Source of the DNA: Aquila chrysaetos chrysaetos | Lineage: Eukaryota > Chordata > Aves > Accipitriformes > Accipitridae | Length of the DNA: 64,000 nucleotides | NCBI RefSeq assembly: GCF_900496995.4 | Contig: NC_044009.1 | Span: 40,633,505 to 40,697,504 of the forward strand | Direction: 5' to 3' | Shown: positions 1-12,200 of the stretch, one piece after another | Position numbering within the stretch: the stretch's first letter is position 1 | Layout: each line of letters opens with the position of its first letter | Notes under the pieces: model-generated | Database searches by the model: none | The model's input: only the letters and a program-made list of their open reading frames with translations | Told to the model about the DNA's origin: nothing | Made by a program: the position numbers and the translations under genes

Positions 1-3000
1 CCTGAAGTGTGTAAAGAATGCAATATTACTCTCCTGGGGGCTTGTCTATACTTGGGACCTCTTCCAACATCGCTATTTGACTTTAAAAATTATGCTCCAC
101 TCTCTTCTGCTCTAGTCATCAGGTTATCATCTTTGTCATGTTTCACAGTCATCTTCATTTACCAACAAACCAGTGCAGTCCACAACCTCCCCAGTTAACT
201 GCTCTAACACAGCTAACTCAACACCCAAGTTTGCAGAGAGACAAAATATTGCTGCTACCCACTATCACTGGACACAAAAGCCAGGGCCACTCAATAACCA
301 GACCTTTCTAGTCACCTTCCTGAAGGTATCTCTGTACCTGCTTCCAGCCAGTAAACTTGCCAACAACTTGTAAACGTGGTAACACTTCTTTGGTGTCTTT
401 TTCCCCCCCCCCGATATGTGATTAGTTGTAGCCTAGCAGTTGTAGAAATAACACAGCAACACAGTTGTACCAGCAACCCTCCTTCTTCACAGGTCTCAGG
501 ACCTAACTGCATACCAACTTCAGTTTAAAATTAGTTCAAGGTACATTAGACAGACATTTCCTTGAACCTTGACCTTCCACAACAAAGAACTCCTCCTTCA
601 GGAGATCTCCACCCTAGCCAACTCCAGCAATTTTTCAAGTATAAAAGCTACCAGGCATCAGACCTGCAGTAGTTCACCGCTACTGGAAGGTGGGCAGCAT
701 AAATATTTAACTATTGGGTTTGCCAGCCAAGGCCCCTCGGGCAAGAAGTTCAGAGCAATTAGAACAGCACCTAGAAATCACATACTGCAAAGACCAAATG
801 GACACCTCATCAGCAAGGCAGTGTCAAACTGCAGCTCTGCACAAAGGGTGGAAACTCTCAACCCCTCTGTCCACTCATTCTCCTCTATTTTTGCTCCAAA
901 CAGTGCAGCTACCCCCGGCCCAGAGGAGATTTGGTATCAGGCCTTTACAAAGTACGACACTCACTAAGCACTCAAATCTACTCTACCCTCCATGTGTAAG
1001 TAGCAGTGGACAAAGCAGCTGTACTGACAGTCTCTAAGCTCAAAGTATTCTTAGTTGTTCAAACCCTCTGAGAGAATGAGGTGGCAAGTAAAACATCAAG
1101 TGTCCTACTTGAAGAAGAAAACAACCTTTTTCTGGAGCCAAAGGCAGTTCACAAGAGACAGCTACTCAGCCACAGACAGATATGCTCTCCCTTCTGTTCA
1201 CCTGGCTCCATAAGTAGCCAATAATGTTTCTTTAGTGCCCAGGAATATTGCACAATCACTGTGATTGTTTTAAATCAGTAATTATTGTTACCTTGCAGTT
1301 GAGCCTCCCCCTAATCCAAAGATGGTATCTTAGATTTCTAGCCTGACAACTCATGCTTTTCTAATTAGCTGACAGGACAGCCCTGTGCTTACCTCAGTGC
1401 ACTGTCTCTTGACTGCATTTGATGCAAAGACTCCTTCCACACCCCCTATACAGTAAGTTTAACTGTCTTCAGACAGAGTAGCCAGCACACCTCTAGTACT
1501 CACCAGTACAGCCTCACTGATAAGCAAAGCACTGCCTATGTGGATGCAGCTTCCTTGCTAGAATTGTGATTAGGTCTGCAACAGAGGGTTTCTTCCTCCT
1601 CCCACAGCACCAGCCAGAGTAAGGAAGCATTTGTAAAACTCCCTACTGTTGCAGGCAGTTCACCCTCAAAAGAACCATGTCTGGCTGAAGGCTTGCTAGG
1701 ACTCTGCTAAATATTAGCTAGTTCTTCAAACTTGCTTGGAGTCTATTAAGGGGTTCAGGTTTAAAGTACAGACAGTGACCAACCTACAACAGGGCACAAC
1801 TTCACTGCCATGAGGAAAACTGAAGCAGATTTCTAGAATGAAGACAGCTGAAAGATTTCCAGGGCTTAAGCTAACTAAGGCCTTCTAGCCCCCCACCAAT
1901 CCTTCTAGGACAGATGCTAGCTGTGAAAGTTACATTACCATACCCTGGGTAAGATGAGAGAGAAGCTTCAGTTAACAGGAATTCTTACGCCTCTGCTAAA
2001 GGCTTGCGTTGCTGCCTCGGTAACCGAACACCTCATACAGAGCCACCAATTTCAGCAAAGCATCAATCTTCAAAAAATCTCCACAGTAATGAAGCCGCAG
2101 CAAATCAAGATGACTTGCAGGTCACCTCAATGCCTCAATGAGACCCCAGTACCCTACAATAATGGAACCACTTTGCAGAGTGGGAGTAACCCTTCAAGAG
2201 TAGGGTAGAAAATTAGATGAGCTTTAACATACTTTGTTTTCCTAATACAACCCCTCTCTGAAATTAGTTTGGTTTTAACTATGCCTGAGACCAAGGACAA
2301 GTCTAGAACAAGCTTTCAAGGTCCCCTTTCTTTTTAACAGTTTGAGCACCGAGATGCAGATTAAAATCATGTAATGTTAGGAGCTGCGCTGTGTGACTCC
2401 CTCTTGTAGGCATCTCAGTTCATGGTTCCAAGGTATCACACTACAAGCAATTTATTAGGGGCCTGCTGGACCACGGGGAGGGGTGGAGGGAAACAACAAC
2501 AACAAGCTATCCTCATGACACTTTACTCTGTGAACAGTACCTAAGTTGTGGGTTTGTGTGTACAAAAATATCCTTTCTCTCCCTCATTCTAGAGATCTAA
2601 CCTTACCTTTAGAGTCTACAGACTCCAGGTCTGACACCTGTGGGACCCTGGCCAACAAACCATACAGCACTGACTCCCTATGACTTCCAGCTCTGCAAGG
2701 TGTCAGAGCCAAGGGTGCACAAGGTCCCCCGAGGGGCTGTGGTGATGCATCCCAGTAGAATGGAGGTGATGTCCAGCCCCCTTCCTACTGCAACTAGGAG
2801 TGCAGGACAAAACTTTCCAGAGTCACATCCTAACCCTCTCCCCAGTCCAGCAGCAATATTGGATCATCCGGAAAAACATGGGAAGAAAAGGAAAAGTACA
2901 GACTTGCACCTGTAGCTTCATGTGGGTAAAATGCTTAGCAAGGTTTGGAAGTAGAACACTACTGAGAATTAGAGCAGGGTGGCCCATCACTTGCCAGATT

Positions 3001-3774
3001 GCTAGCAGGACAAGTGGCTTCACAGCACACATCTGAACCTTGTCATCTGTTTGTATTGCAATAGATGAAGTCCCTTAGGCTAAGATCACTAATTTATCCC
3101 ATCCTGAAGATGGAAAGCATCTCTAAATGTACATCAGTTGAAGAAAAAGATAGGAGAATACCAAGAACCTCCTATTGTACAGGCAGGAATGGGTAGAAAT
3201 TCAGTGCCTTTCCCAGAGCCACTGCAAAGCAAGTCTCCAGTGGTAGTGGAAACTGAGGGCAGGAAAACACCTTGGGGAAAGAAAAAACACATACCACCAC
3301 ATGCTGGTACAAGATCACCATAATTTAAAGAGATAAGTGGGTTTTATATCAATTCCACACTCAAAAAATCTTCCAGGACCTTGTTATCCCTACTGATGCA
3401 TAACTGGCTAGTGACATGGAAGAAGCAAGTAGGTTTTTGTGTACAAGTCCAAGCCAGAACTACCCTGGAAGGAAGTACTTGAGAGACAAGTGCTAGTAGA
3501 AAAATGACAGGTTGGAATGGAAAAATAATGCACAAGATCATACCTTGGGTACAAGCCCTCAAGGGACACTGAGTGTCCAACTAAGCACCTTTCAGTAAGA
3601 TTTCTTCCCTCTGCACCCCACATCATTTTCTCAAAACATACACATGTATTTTAGACAATCTTAACAAAATGTGAATGATGTGGGAGTAAAGAAGGGAAAA
3701 AAAACCCCACACTCCATGCAGTCTACACCTCAAATAAGTTGACTCACAGAAGAACCTCATGCAGGTAAGCAGAT
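1..3774. other. Non-coding stretch, no gene recognised
   Basis: Only short reading frames without domain signatures occur here. No splice-consistent coding exon was found on either strand. Because NIFK and TSN follow to the right, and the vertebrate order is CLASP1-NIFK-TSN with CLASP1 on the same strand as NIFK, this is probably intron 1 of CLASP1. That is inference from synteny and is not shown by the sequence itself. Confidence 0.4.
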
Positions 3775-4228
3775 AGAATCACAGAATCTTTTAGGTTGGA
3801 AAAGACCTTTAAGATCGTCGAGTCCAACCATCAACCATGCCCACTAAACCATGTCCTGAAGTGCCTTGTCTACGCACTTTTTTAATACCTCCAGGGATGG
3901 TGACTCAACCACTTCCCTGGTCAGCCTGTTCCAATACCTGACAACCCTTTTAGTAAAGAAATTTTTCCTAATATCCAATCTAAACCTCCCCTACCGCAAC
4001 TTGAGGCCATTTCCTCTCACTCTATCTCCAGCTACCTGACAGAAGACACCAGCACCCACCTCACTACAACCTCCTTTCAGGTAGTTGTAGAGAGCAGTAA
4101 GGTCTCCCCTCAGCCTCCTTTTCTCCAGACTAAACCACCCCAGTTCCCTCAGCCGCTCCTTATAAGACTTGTGCTCCAGGCCCCTCACCAACTTGGTTGC
4201 CCTTCTCTGGACACACTCCAGCACCTGA
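3775..4228 (-). mobile_element. CR1 LINE retrotransposon, 5'-truncated 3' end
   Basis: Read on the minus strand, this stretch encodes the end of a CR1 ORF2. The frame at 3991-4290 contains [17 protein letters not shown] followed by [19 protein letters not shown], the conserved tail of avian CR1 reverse transcriptase ORFs. It continues into the CR1 3' UTR, ending at the left in the characteristic short repeat gaatcacagaatc (about 3776-3788). The element is 5'-truncated near 4228, as most CR1 copies are. The reading frame is only a fragment and the copy cannot move by itself. CR1 is the dominant LINE of birds and other sauropsids, so it supports the organism call. The left end is well defined; the right end is known to within about 10 bp. 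Confidence 0.95.
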
Positions 4229-7200
4229 TAACAAATACTATAGTCACAGACAAAAGCACCTCCAATTCTAAGACAATGATTTACACGCATACTTGTGACA
4301 AGAAGTCAGGCCAAGATGCTGCCAATATGAAAACCAGTCAGACACCCAAAACTGAACAAGACAGGAACTCGGGTAGGAGCCTCTAACAGACTGCCTGTGG
4401 GATGCAATAGCAGCAGTTTGTAAGTCAACAGTTTTGGAAAAAGTTTATTTTCTTGGTCTCTCTTCAAGCTTCCCAGCTAATGTCCATCTCTTCCTCCTTG
4501 ATTCTAAACACAAACTTGTCTGCATGACAAAATAGGGCCCTCAGCCTACCCCTGTTCTCCAGGGCTGCCAGCCCTCATGGAAACTGTTGGCCAAGGACAG
4601 GAGAACTCTCAGTAGCAGCTGGATTTCAACTGCTGACAGGGGCCAGCAGAAACCAGCACCTAGGACCAGTTCAGCTCCAGGGAGGAGAAGGAGGGTTAGC
4701 CTCTACGCTCAGGCATAAGCAGATTCTATTCAGCCTGGCATTTGCAACCACACATAAGCGGATGGCCAAAGAAATCCCCCACCACAGGCAGCAAGGGATC
4801 ACAGAAAGCCACCACTACACTTAAGATTTATAAAACGGTGGGTGGAGGGAGCACAGGACAATGAGGAGCAGAAAGGGTTTTTGTTTGACAATACCATGAA
4901 TTGGGCTGAACTCTAGTGGCAGTTAAAAGGCTGCTGGGCTAAGAAACCACCTGCAATGTAACAGGCGGAGAGACATACCTGCAATTCTTCCCTTCTGCTC
5001 AGCATCACTTTGAAACACAGGTCAGAATCTGACTCCATTTTGATCAGATCTTTGCCTCAGCAAATCATTGTTGGTTCAATTTAGCTTTCTGAAATATCTT
5101 GGAATCTAAAGCATGTACAAGCAAAGTGTAGAAAGGGCCCCAGCTTAAACCTGAAACACAGAAACACTGCACCAGGGACTGGCCTAGTTAGGCTGTTTAT
5201 CCTAGTATTTTGCTGGCAGGGGAAACAAATTAGAGATTTAAAAATCTGCCCACTCACTTCCAATAAACTAATGATGATGACGCTTTTCTAACAATTAATT
5301 TTGCTGCTCCTGCTTGGCATACTGTTTCTAGAAGCAGAATGGACATCTCCCTCCTTGCAGAGCCAAACATGCAGAGATTTGATTAAGTGACAGAACAGGA
5401 AACCAGATGAACTCAAACACTAACCATGAATTGAGATCAAACCTCTTGGAGAGCACCTGGACCCTCTCAGACCACAAAACCCGTTTGTTGCCCTCCTAAA
5501 ACTTGAACAGTTACAACTCCATCCAGTTCATTTGGGTTTGGGGTTTTTTTGTGCAAGAGTGCTAGTGCTGCCAAAGAGAGGAGAAAGTGATCTCTCATGT
5601 TTATGACAGAGCCAAACACTAGTGTAGCACAGAATGCCAAGGAACTTGCATGTGTTTAGCTCTTCAGTATCCTGCTGCACAAAGCTCTTAACTAACTCAC
5701 ATCAGGCTTTTAGACAGCTTTGATGACTGATAACATGTTGGTCCAATAGACAAATATCCAAAACACTGAGGGAGGTCTAAAGAAACATGCAATGCAAACT
5801 GAGAAATTAATAGACAAAACCAGTCTATTTTATTCACTCAGCTGAGAGACCTTTATATACTTGCCAGCATTTTCTTTAATGCACTGGCAAGCACTGTTCG
5901 AAGGTGCACTGGCACTGTCAGCATCCAGGAGGAAGCTTCAATTACAACTGCCAGTGGAGGAGGCGTTAACAGCAGCAAGCCCGATTCAGAGGCACACCAA
6001 CAAGATTTCCAGCCCTAGTCTAGGCAAGGCCCAAGATAATGAGAGACTCAGGGTGACACACAAGCCTGATCCAAAGTCATCTGAGGCCAGAGTGGTCCCC
6101 GTAATGGCAGTCCACAAGCTTCAAAGCCACATTACTCTCACAAAAATCTACATGTATGTTGAAATGGGGAGGTACATGCAGGGGAGGTCATTACTTTATC
6201 CATTTGAACATTTTATGTCCAGCCTCTTTCACACTTCTTGTTGAAGGCAAGATCTAGCTCCTCATGTTGTAAATCACTACAGAAGTGGCCAGACTTGCTG
6301 TCAGCTCTCAACCTCTAACAAGCAACAGCCCTGACCAAATTGCCTGATGGATAGGGAAGGATTGACTAACATATGGGAGAAACAGATAAATCATTTCAGT
6401 TTGAGTTTTGCTGTTTAAATATCTGGTTTTCATAACACTTAAGTTGTAGCTCAGATTTAAGATTCCTACAGAATTTCGAAGATGACTGGACAACTAGTTC
6501 ATTTGATCATAGGCGCTCTCTGCAATTGTCCTTCTAGGGAACGTCACACAAACTAGAGAAACTTTTCCATCCCCCAAGCATGCTGCTGCCTCACTTTTAG
6601 CACTGTATATTATCAGCCAAGTGAAGCAAGGCCAAAGTGTTTAACTTCATGGTATTTTTCTTCTTGAAACAAACTTTTGAAGCTGTCTGATCATTTCCAA
6701 GGACCTCACAAAAATGTTGCAGGCATCAGTGTGAAAAAAAAAATCCATTTATGCTAGCAGCAATTTTTTAAAAAACAAAACAAGTGTGACTGTAAAATAC
6801 AGAGAGGATCAACTATGGTAGTCATTACTCCGTCCCTCTTGTAACTTCCAGGCTTCAGTCCCACTGGCAGGGTTCAACAGAGAAAACAAGCAAAAGCTAG
6901 ACTTTGCCAAGCCCAGGACTGCAGCACAAAGGCTTGTTCCACACAGCAAGCTACGCTGCCATGATAAGGAAGACCCTGAATATGACAGTACTGCAGTTCC
7001 ATCCAGCACTTGTAGTCCTTTGCTCTAGTGAAAGCTCACCACTATTGGAAGCTCTCAAACACATCCAGCTGCAGCCCCCTTCTCCAGTTGCAAACCTCTT
7101 TTAAAGCCAGTTCAGAATCCCACACAGAAGCAAACACTTGCACTTCTAATGCCTCTGCAAGATCTAATTTGAGAACTACCAATCTAAATGGTGGACTTCA

Positions 7201-7940
7201 GGTGTCATCAGGTATCAAGCGGCAATACTTCAGTTTGTCTTTCAACAGCACCTAGGTGGCATCAAGAGGAACATGCAATGGAGATGCAACTGCTCAAAAA
7301 GATGCAGAGGAACGGTCTGCAGTACTCAGCATCAAAATGGACTCCAACGTATGGCCTGAGATGCTGGCACAAGCACTGGGGCAGAGAGCATATCTCTTCC
7401 CTACCAACACCGGCTTGGCACACGCTTCTTCACTTAACCCTCACCTCCTTTACTAAACGCTGACTTATGAACTAAGTCTGCAAGGGACAGAGAGATCTCC
7501 TGATCAGAACAACCCTCACACCTGGGAAGTCTCTGCTCTACTCCACCACAGGCTTCCCATACAACCTTGAGCTTGTCAGCCTGCCTCAGTTTCCCACCTC
7601 TTTCTCAAGAAGCTGTGCAGGGGAGTGGGGAAAGAAGCAGCTTTTACCTTCCTCACAGATACCTGAGGATACATACCTTTAAAATACCTTAAGTGTAGCC
7701 CACACGGGCCTGTATAAACATACTGACAAATAACTGCATTTCATTTACTTAGATGCCACATCTCTCCGAAGCATTTTTGCAGCATTTGTCTAATGACGAT
7801 CCACCCCTTTGTACAGGCACAAGCTTCCAGTCCTCACCCAACTTGCGTTAAAAATTTTGCTAGAAACAAACGAAGTAAAGCACGGCACGTGCACAAAAGG
7901 GCCAAACGCAAGAGCTGAACCCACCCAAACCACAAGATGG
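4229..7940. other. Non-coding stretch, no gene recognised
   Basis: AT-rich to average composition with short, unrelated reading frames. I see no domain, RNA gene or recognisable repeat other than short homopolymer runs. It is probably a continuation of the CLASP1 first intron (inferred from synteny only). Confidence 0.35.
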
Positions 7941-8797
7941 TTTTAAAAATACAGCAGCCTCAAGACGTTATCATAATCCTGCACCGCTGAGCGAACGCGA
8001 CGCGGCCGCGCTTCTCCTCCCGTCGCTGACCAAGCGTCTGTACTAGCGGGGACCCTCCAAGGGGCCTCTACCCTGCGACCGCCCGAGCACCGCCGCCTCC
8101 CCCGCCGCAGGGCCGGCTGGCCCCCCGCTGCCGCCGCACGGCCGCTGCTCGGCGGCCCCGCTCCCACCGGGCGGCACGGCCCCAAGCCGTGCCCGCAGAG
8201 GAGCCCGCGCCGCCGCCGCCGCCCCCGAGGGGGAGCCGGGGCCGGCCGCCCCCGCGGCTCGCTGACCCCCCGCAGCCCCAGCGGGCTGCCCGCGCCCAGC
8301 GGCCCCCAGGGGCGGGGATGCCAAGGGGCGCCTCCGCGCCAGCCGTTAGGCCCCGGCAGCCCCCGGCTCCTGCTGCGGCCGTTATGCCGCCGGACCGTGT
8401 CCGTCGTCCCCCCCCCCCCCCCCCCGCCGACAAACCACACCGCCGGGCGACACGGAGCTGCGCTCCCGCCCGGTGCCGCGGGCGGGCCGGCCCCGGCGGC
8501 GCCCACCCCACCCCGCCCCGCTCCCCTCACGGCCGCGCTCCCCGCCGTCACCCAGCGGCGGCACCACACAAAGCCCCCGGCCGCGCTTCTCCCCCCCCCC
8601 CCCCCGCCCCGGTGCGGCGGCCCGGCCCGGCCCGGCCCTCCCCGCCCGGCGCGGCACCGGCGCAGGCGCTACCTGTCGGGCACAGCGCGGGAGGCGGCGG
8701 CGGGGCGGGGGCCGGACGGCGGTCAGTGCCGGCGGCGGCGCCCGCTGCGCTGCATGGCTGCGCCCGCCCCGCTGCCACGGGAAGAATGGGAGCCAGC

Positions 8798-8807
8798 GCG
8801 CATGCGC
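8798..8807. promoter_or_regulatory. NRF1-type palindrome
   Basis: The sequence GCGCATGCGC matches the consensus palindrome of nuclear respiratory factor 1, a common activator of housekeeping CpG-island promoters. A related site with the core CGCATGCGCG follows at about 8877-8886. Occupancy is inferred. Confidence 0.55.
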
Positions 8808-8929
8808 CACCCGCACCCCCTCCACGCCGGCGCGTCACCGCCCCGCGCCTCTAGAAGGCTCCCGGGCCAGCAGCACGCATGCGCGCAAGGATGCGCATAC
8901 ACACTCCCCCCCTCCCCCCGCCCAGCACG

Positions 8930-8988
8930 TACCATAGAGTGTGAGGCGAAGGCTAGAGAAAACGTGCCTCCCGCGGTTCTCTATGGTA
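8930..8988. repeat. Two-tier inverted repeat / hairpin
   Basis: TACCATAGAG at 8930-8939 is the exact reverse complement of CTCTATGGTA at 8979-8988. Inside it, GAGGC near 8943 can pair with GCCTC near 8966, leaving a roughly 18-nt loop. The element could fold as DNA or as RNA from either strand. It lies in the CpG island close to where transcription probably starts. It matches no RNA family that I recognise. Confidence 0.5.
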
Positions 8989-9091
8989 GGTGGGGGGGAA
9001 GCCCCCAGGCACTGAGGCGGTGAGGTCAGTGTGCGCGGTGCGCGTGCGCAGGGGCGGCACCGCCCCGCCGCGGCCGTTACGGGCGGGCTCG

Positions 9092-9105
9092 GTCGCCATG
9101 GCGAC
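9092..9105. promoter_or_regulatory. RFX (X-box)-like palindrome
   Basis: GTCGCCATGGCGAC is a perfect 14-bp palindrome. It differs from the classic RFX palindrome GTTGCCATGGCAAC only by the symmetric T-to-C and A-to-G changes that create CpGs. Its location in a CpG island fits a promoter element; binding is inferred. Confidence 0.45.
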
Positions 9106-9299
9106 GCCGCCCGCGCGGTGGGAGCCGTTGGGGCTGCCGGGGCCGCCGGGCGGTTTGCTGTGAGAAGGCAGACAAACGTTTTTCTAGGCATAGCGGGGCA
9201 AGGGGAGGCTCAAAACCGCGTCCCGACTGATCTGCCCCAGCAGAAGGCTTCAGGGAGTACACTGCTCCTGGCTGGTGGGCCCAACTTGTGAGAAGCTTC

Positions 9300-12200
9300 G
9301 ATCTTTTGAGAGGAATTCCTGATGTTGGGCAAGGAGAGCGTGGGGGCTAAGTGCCGCCGTGTGGAAAGAAGCCTGAAGCGGCCTGTCAGTGCACAGCCCC
9401 TCCTTCTAATGATTCCCTATTGAGGGAAACTGAGTTTTGTGCAGTCTTAGTAGTTAAAAAGCTGCGTTTAAAAGCAACTAATTCTTTCTCCTAAACAGAA
9501 TGAGTTGCAGCACTCCTCCAATATGACTGAGGTGAAAACAGGAAACAAACTCCCTGTGCATAGGATCTTTACCAAGACATGTTTGACCATCTTCTTCCCT
9601 AGGCTTAGGTCTGCTTCTCTCATGTTGGTTGTAGGGAACCTTGGTTTCACCTCAAGCACTGCCAGCTGTCCTCATCCTCTGAGCTGCAGAAAGCAGCTGA
9701 CCCCCATAAGGTGGTGTAACATTGTGATTTCCAACAAGTCCGTAGTCTCAGCCATCAAAACAGTTCATGTGGAGGAAATAGTTCCTTTTCAGTCATAACT
9801 TCTTGAAATAATAATGCCCTTCTTCATGGCTTACGGTTTTGGCACAGGAATGGCTTTTGGCAAGCCCCCTCCAAATAACACTGAATTTGCTAATTTGGTT
9901 TTTTCCACCATCAGGTTCCAGAGCAATTCATAACTGCTGCTTTGCATGAAGGAATCGGCATAGGTTGAACGTAAAAAGTGGAACAGGCTGCACAGATGTC
10001 AAGAGAAAGCTGGGGATATTAGTGCTTAACAGGATGCCAGCTCTGTGTAAACTGAAAGCAGGTAATTACAAACCAGCTTTAGAAATTACTGTGGTTCTCA
10101 CCCCCCAGGCAGTAGCTAATCTCCTGAGAGCCCTAACTGGCTAAGTACTACCCACAGTAGAGACACAACAGCTCTGCTTTACCTACTGTGGTTTTCCTGT
10201 CCCCACATTACTATCCATATGTGCTCAGAGGAGGGACAGCCCCTGTGCTGAATGCTCTCCCTCCCTAGTTGGGCAGTTCTGCAACCAGGACTCCAGTCAT
10301 TTGCCCTTCTCTCATTTTGCAGTCTCCTAACAGCAGCTGATGACAGGGTAGGATCATCAGTGCGTTAATAAAGCACTGATCATTCCACTTCAGCTGAATC
10401 TGTTAGAACTACAGGCAAAGTTTTCTCGGAGAGTCTAGACAGTTCCCTCTCTGCTACCTAAAATACCATCACATTCCATTTTGAGCAAGAAAATGAGATA
10501 AAAATGAACAAACAGTTCTAAGTTAGCCGAGTTATGATGAGCAATATTTCACTTAGCTTTAGTAAGAAATCAGTAATTGTGTATCACACATTTGCTGTGA
10601 ATTCATTCTCTTCAGTGTTACAATAAAGAGGCATTTACCTTGGAAATCTCTCAATACTACCTTCTGATATAATTGGGTGTTTGCCCTTTTTTTCATAGAT
10701 TCTTACTTCTGGTGATTTTAAGGTCACTGTTTGGCAGTCTAAAGCTTCATAAAGAAATGCTGACAGATGCTGGTGGCTTGGTTTTTAAATACTTTTTTTT
10801 TTCCCCCTCCTTGAAAAAACTTGCACAGAAAATGTAATTTTTATTTCCTCTTTTGTTGCAAGACTTCAGGTGACAATGCACAAAACTTAGAAGCTTCCTC
10901 ACTGTGAAATTAACAGACAGACTGTGGCCACGGTCTTTGTGTACTTTCTTCACATTTTTATTGTAGAACAGGTAGAGTCTCTGCACAGAAATTAATTTCT
11001 CTGTCATTTAATCAGCTCTAATGTTTTGATTTTTTTCTGTTATTACATGACCATTTCCTTGGCTCCCTGCAGAGACTTATAGAACAGTTTATGTCTATAT
11101 TTTTAAGATCATCAAATTGCTCCATCAGCAGCAGCACTAATGATGCCTGGTTTCCTACAGATCTGTGTTCTTTGTCCCTCTAATCCGCCTTGCTCTCTCA
11201 GCAGCCCTACCTTCCTTTGTGTGTCCTGTGACACTCCCCTCTAAGGAGACACAGGCAGCAGCACGAGGTGCGGTTAGTCCAGGGCTGTGTACATGTGCAG
11301 ATTGACCGGCAGGCTGCTGCCAAAGGAATCACACCGTGCCTGAGCTCCCTCCTGCCTTCCCCTGAGGCTGGCAATGATTATGTCTCTCCTCCAGTTCTCA
11401 TGAAACTTGAGATTCTTTTCTCCTCCCTAAATGTTGAGAAGGAAAAAAGGAGGGGGGCTAGCCTGACAGCTGAAGAGACGTAGACAGACAGACAGACCGA
11501 TCAGGTAAGCCTCATTTTCATTAGGAACAGAAGTCTAAAATACATTGTAACCTGCAGGTTTTCTTCAAACTGTTTAAAAGTAGGTGGTAAAGGCACTGTT
11601 CTGATTCTTGCCCTTTAGGTTTCTTAAAATTAGTCGCTACTGCCTATAGTATTGCACCATATCACACACTATATTGCACACTTCAGCCTGCTTTCTCTAA
11701 TAGAACACTGTCCTTTCATGGAATTTTTTTTTTTTTTTAGCTTTCTTTTAGAGTCTCACATCATCTCAGTATTCTTTAATTCTGCTCAGAGGAGGCTCTG
11801 GGTTATACTGTGCAGTCCATCAACTTTCACAATCTGCATTAGTTCTAGCACCATCTACAACAGACTGGTGCCTCCGTTGCCTATGACAGTTCTCAATGGA
11901 AACCCACCACGAAGGCACGTCCGGATACCAGATCCAAGTTTCTGGATGGAATCAAATCTGCAGACACCTCAGCTTTCCAAAATCATTGTTAGGTAACGAC
12001 TGTGCTATTTCTAACCAGTCCTTGGGGATTCATCCTGGGGTGCAGAAAGGACGCTCTAAATGAAGGGAACAGCAGTAATTACTGGAGGAGCTGCTACCAT
12101 CACACATGAGCGCATGACAAGGACTTCACTACCAGTGGTGTAACAGCAGGCATTTTGCGTTACCCTTATAAATAACGTACCTAAATAAAGGTACTTCTTA

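Larger units (their letters stand above)
7950..9200. promoter_or_regulatory. CpG island, probable CLASP1 promoter
   Basis: Composition changes abruptly to very high G+C and dense CpG, with poly-C tracts near 8410 and 8592 and Sp1-like GC boxes. A perfect NRF1 palindrome GCGCATGCGC lies at 8798-8807 and a second NRF1-like site at about 8876-8887. A 14-bp RFX-like palindrome lies at 9092-9105. On the minus strand a possible non-coding first exon could end at 8673, where CAG is followed by GTAGCG. From the conserved order this would be the CLASP1 promoter transcribing leftwards, perhaps with a divergent non-coding transcript to the right. The long GC-rich reading frames in the island are not believed to be genes. 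Confidence 0.6.

Noticed and set aside
4171-4386. Plus-strand 71-codon frame
   Set aside because: Partly antisense to the CR1 fragment; no domain.
7943-9291. Several long reading frames on both strands (up to 221 codons) in the left CpG island
   Set aside because: They overlap one another in many frames and read as Pro/Arg/Ala/Gly low-complexity, as expected of stop-poor GC-rich DNA. No domain or splice support.
1-9300. CLASP1 coding exons and the U4atac snRNA gene, which lies in a CLASP1 intron in human
   Set aside because: I looked for CLASP1 N-terminal coding sequence and for a U4atac-like sequence on both strands and recognised neither. Only the promoter/intron inference from synteny remains.
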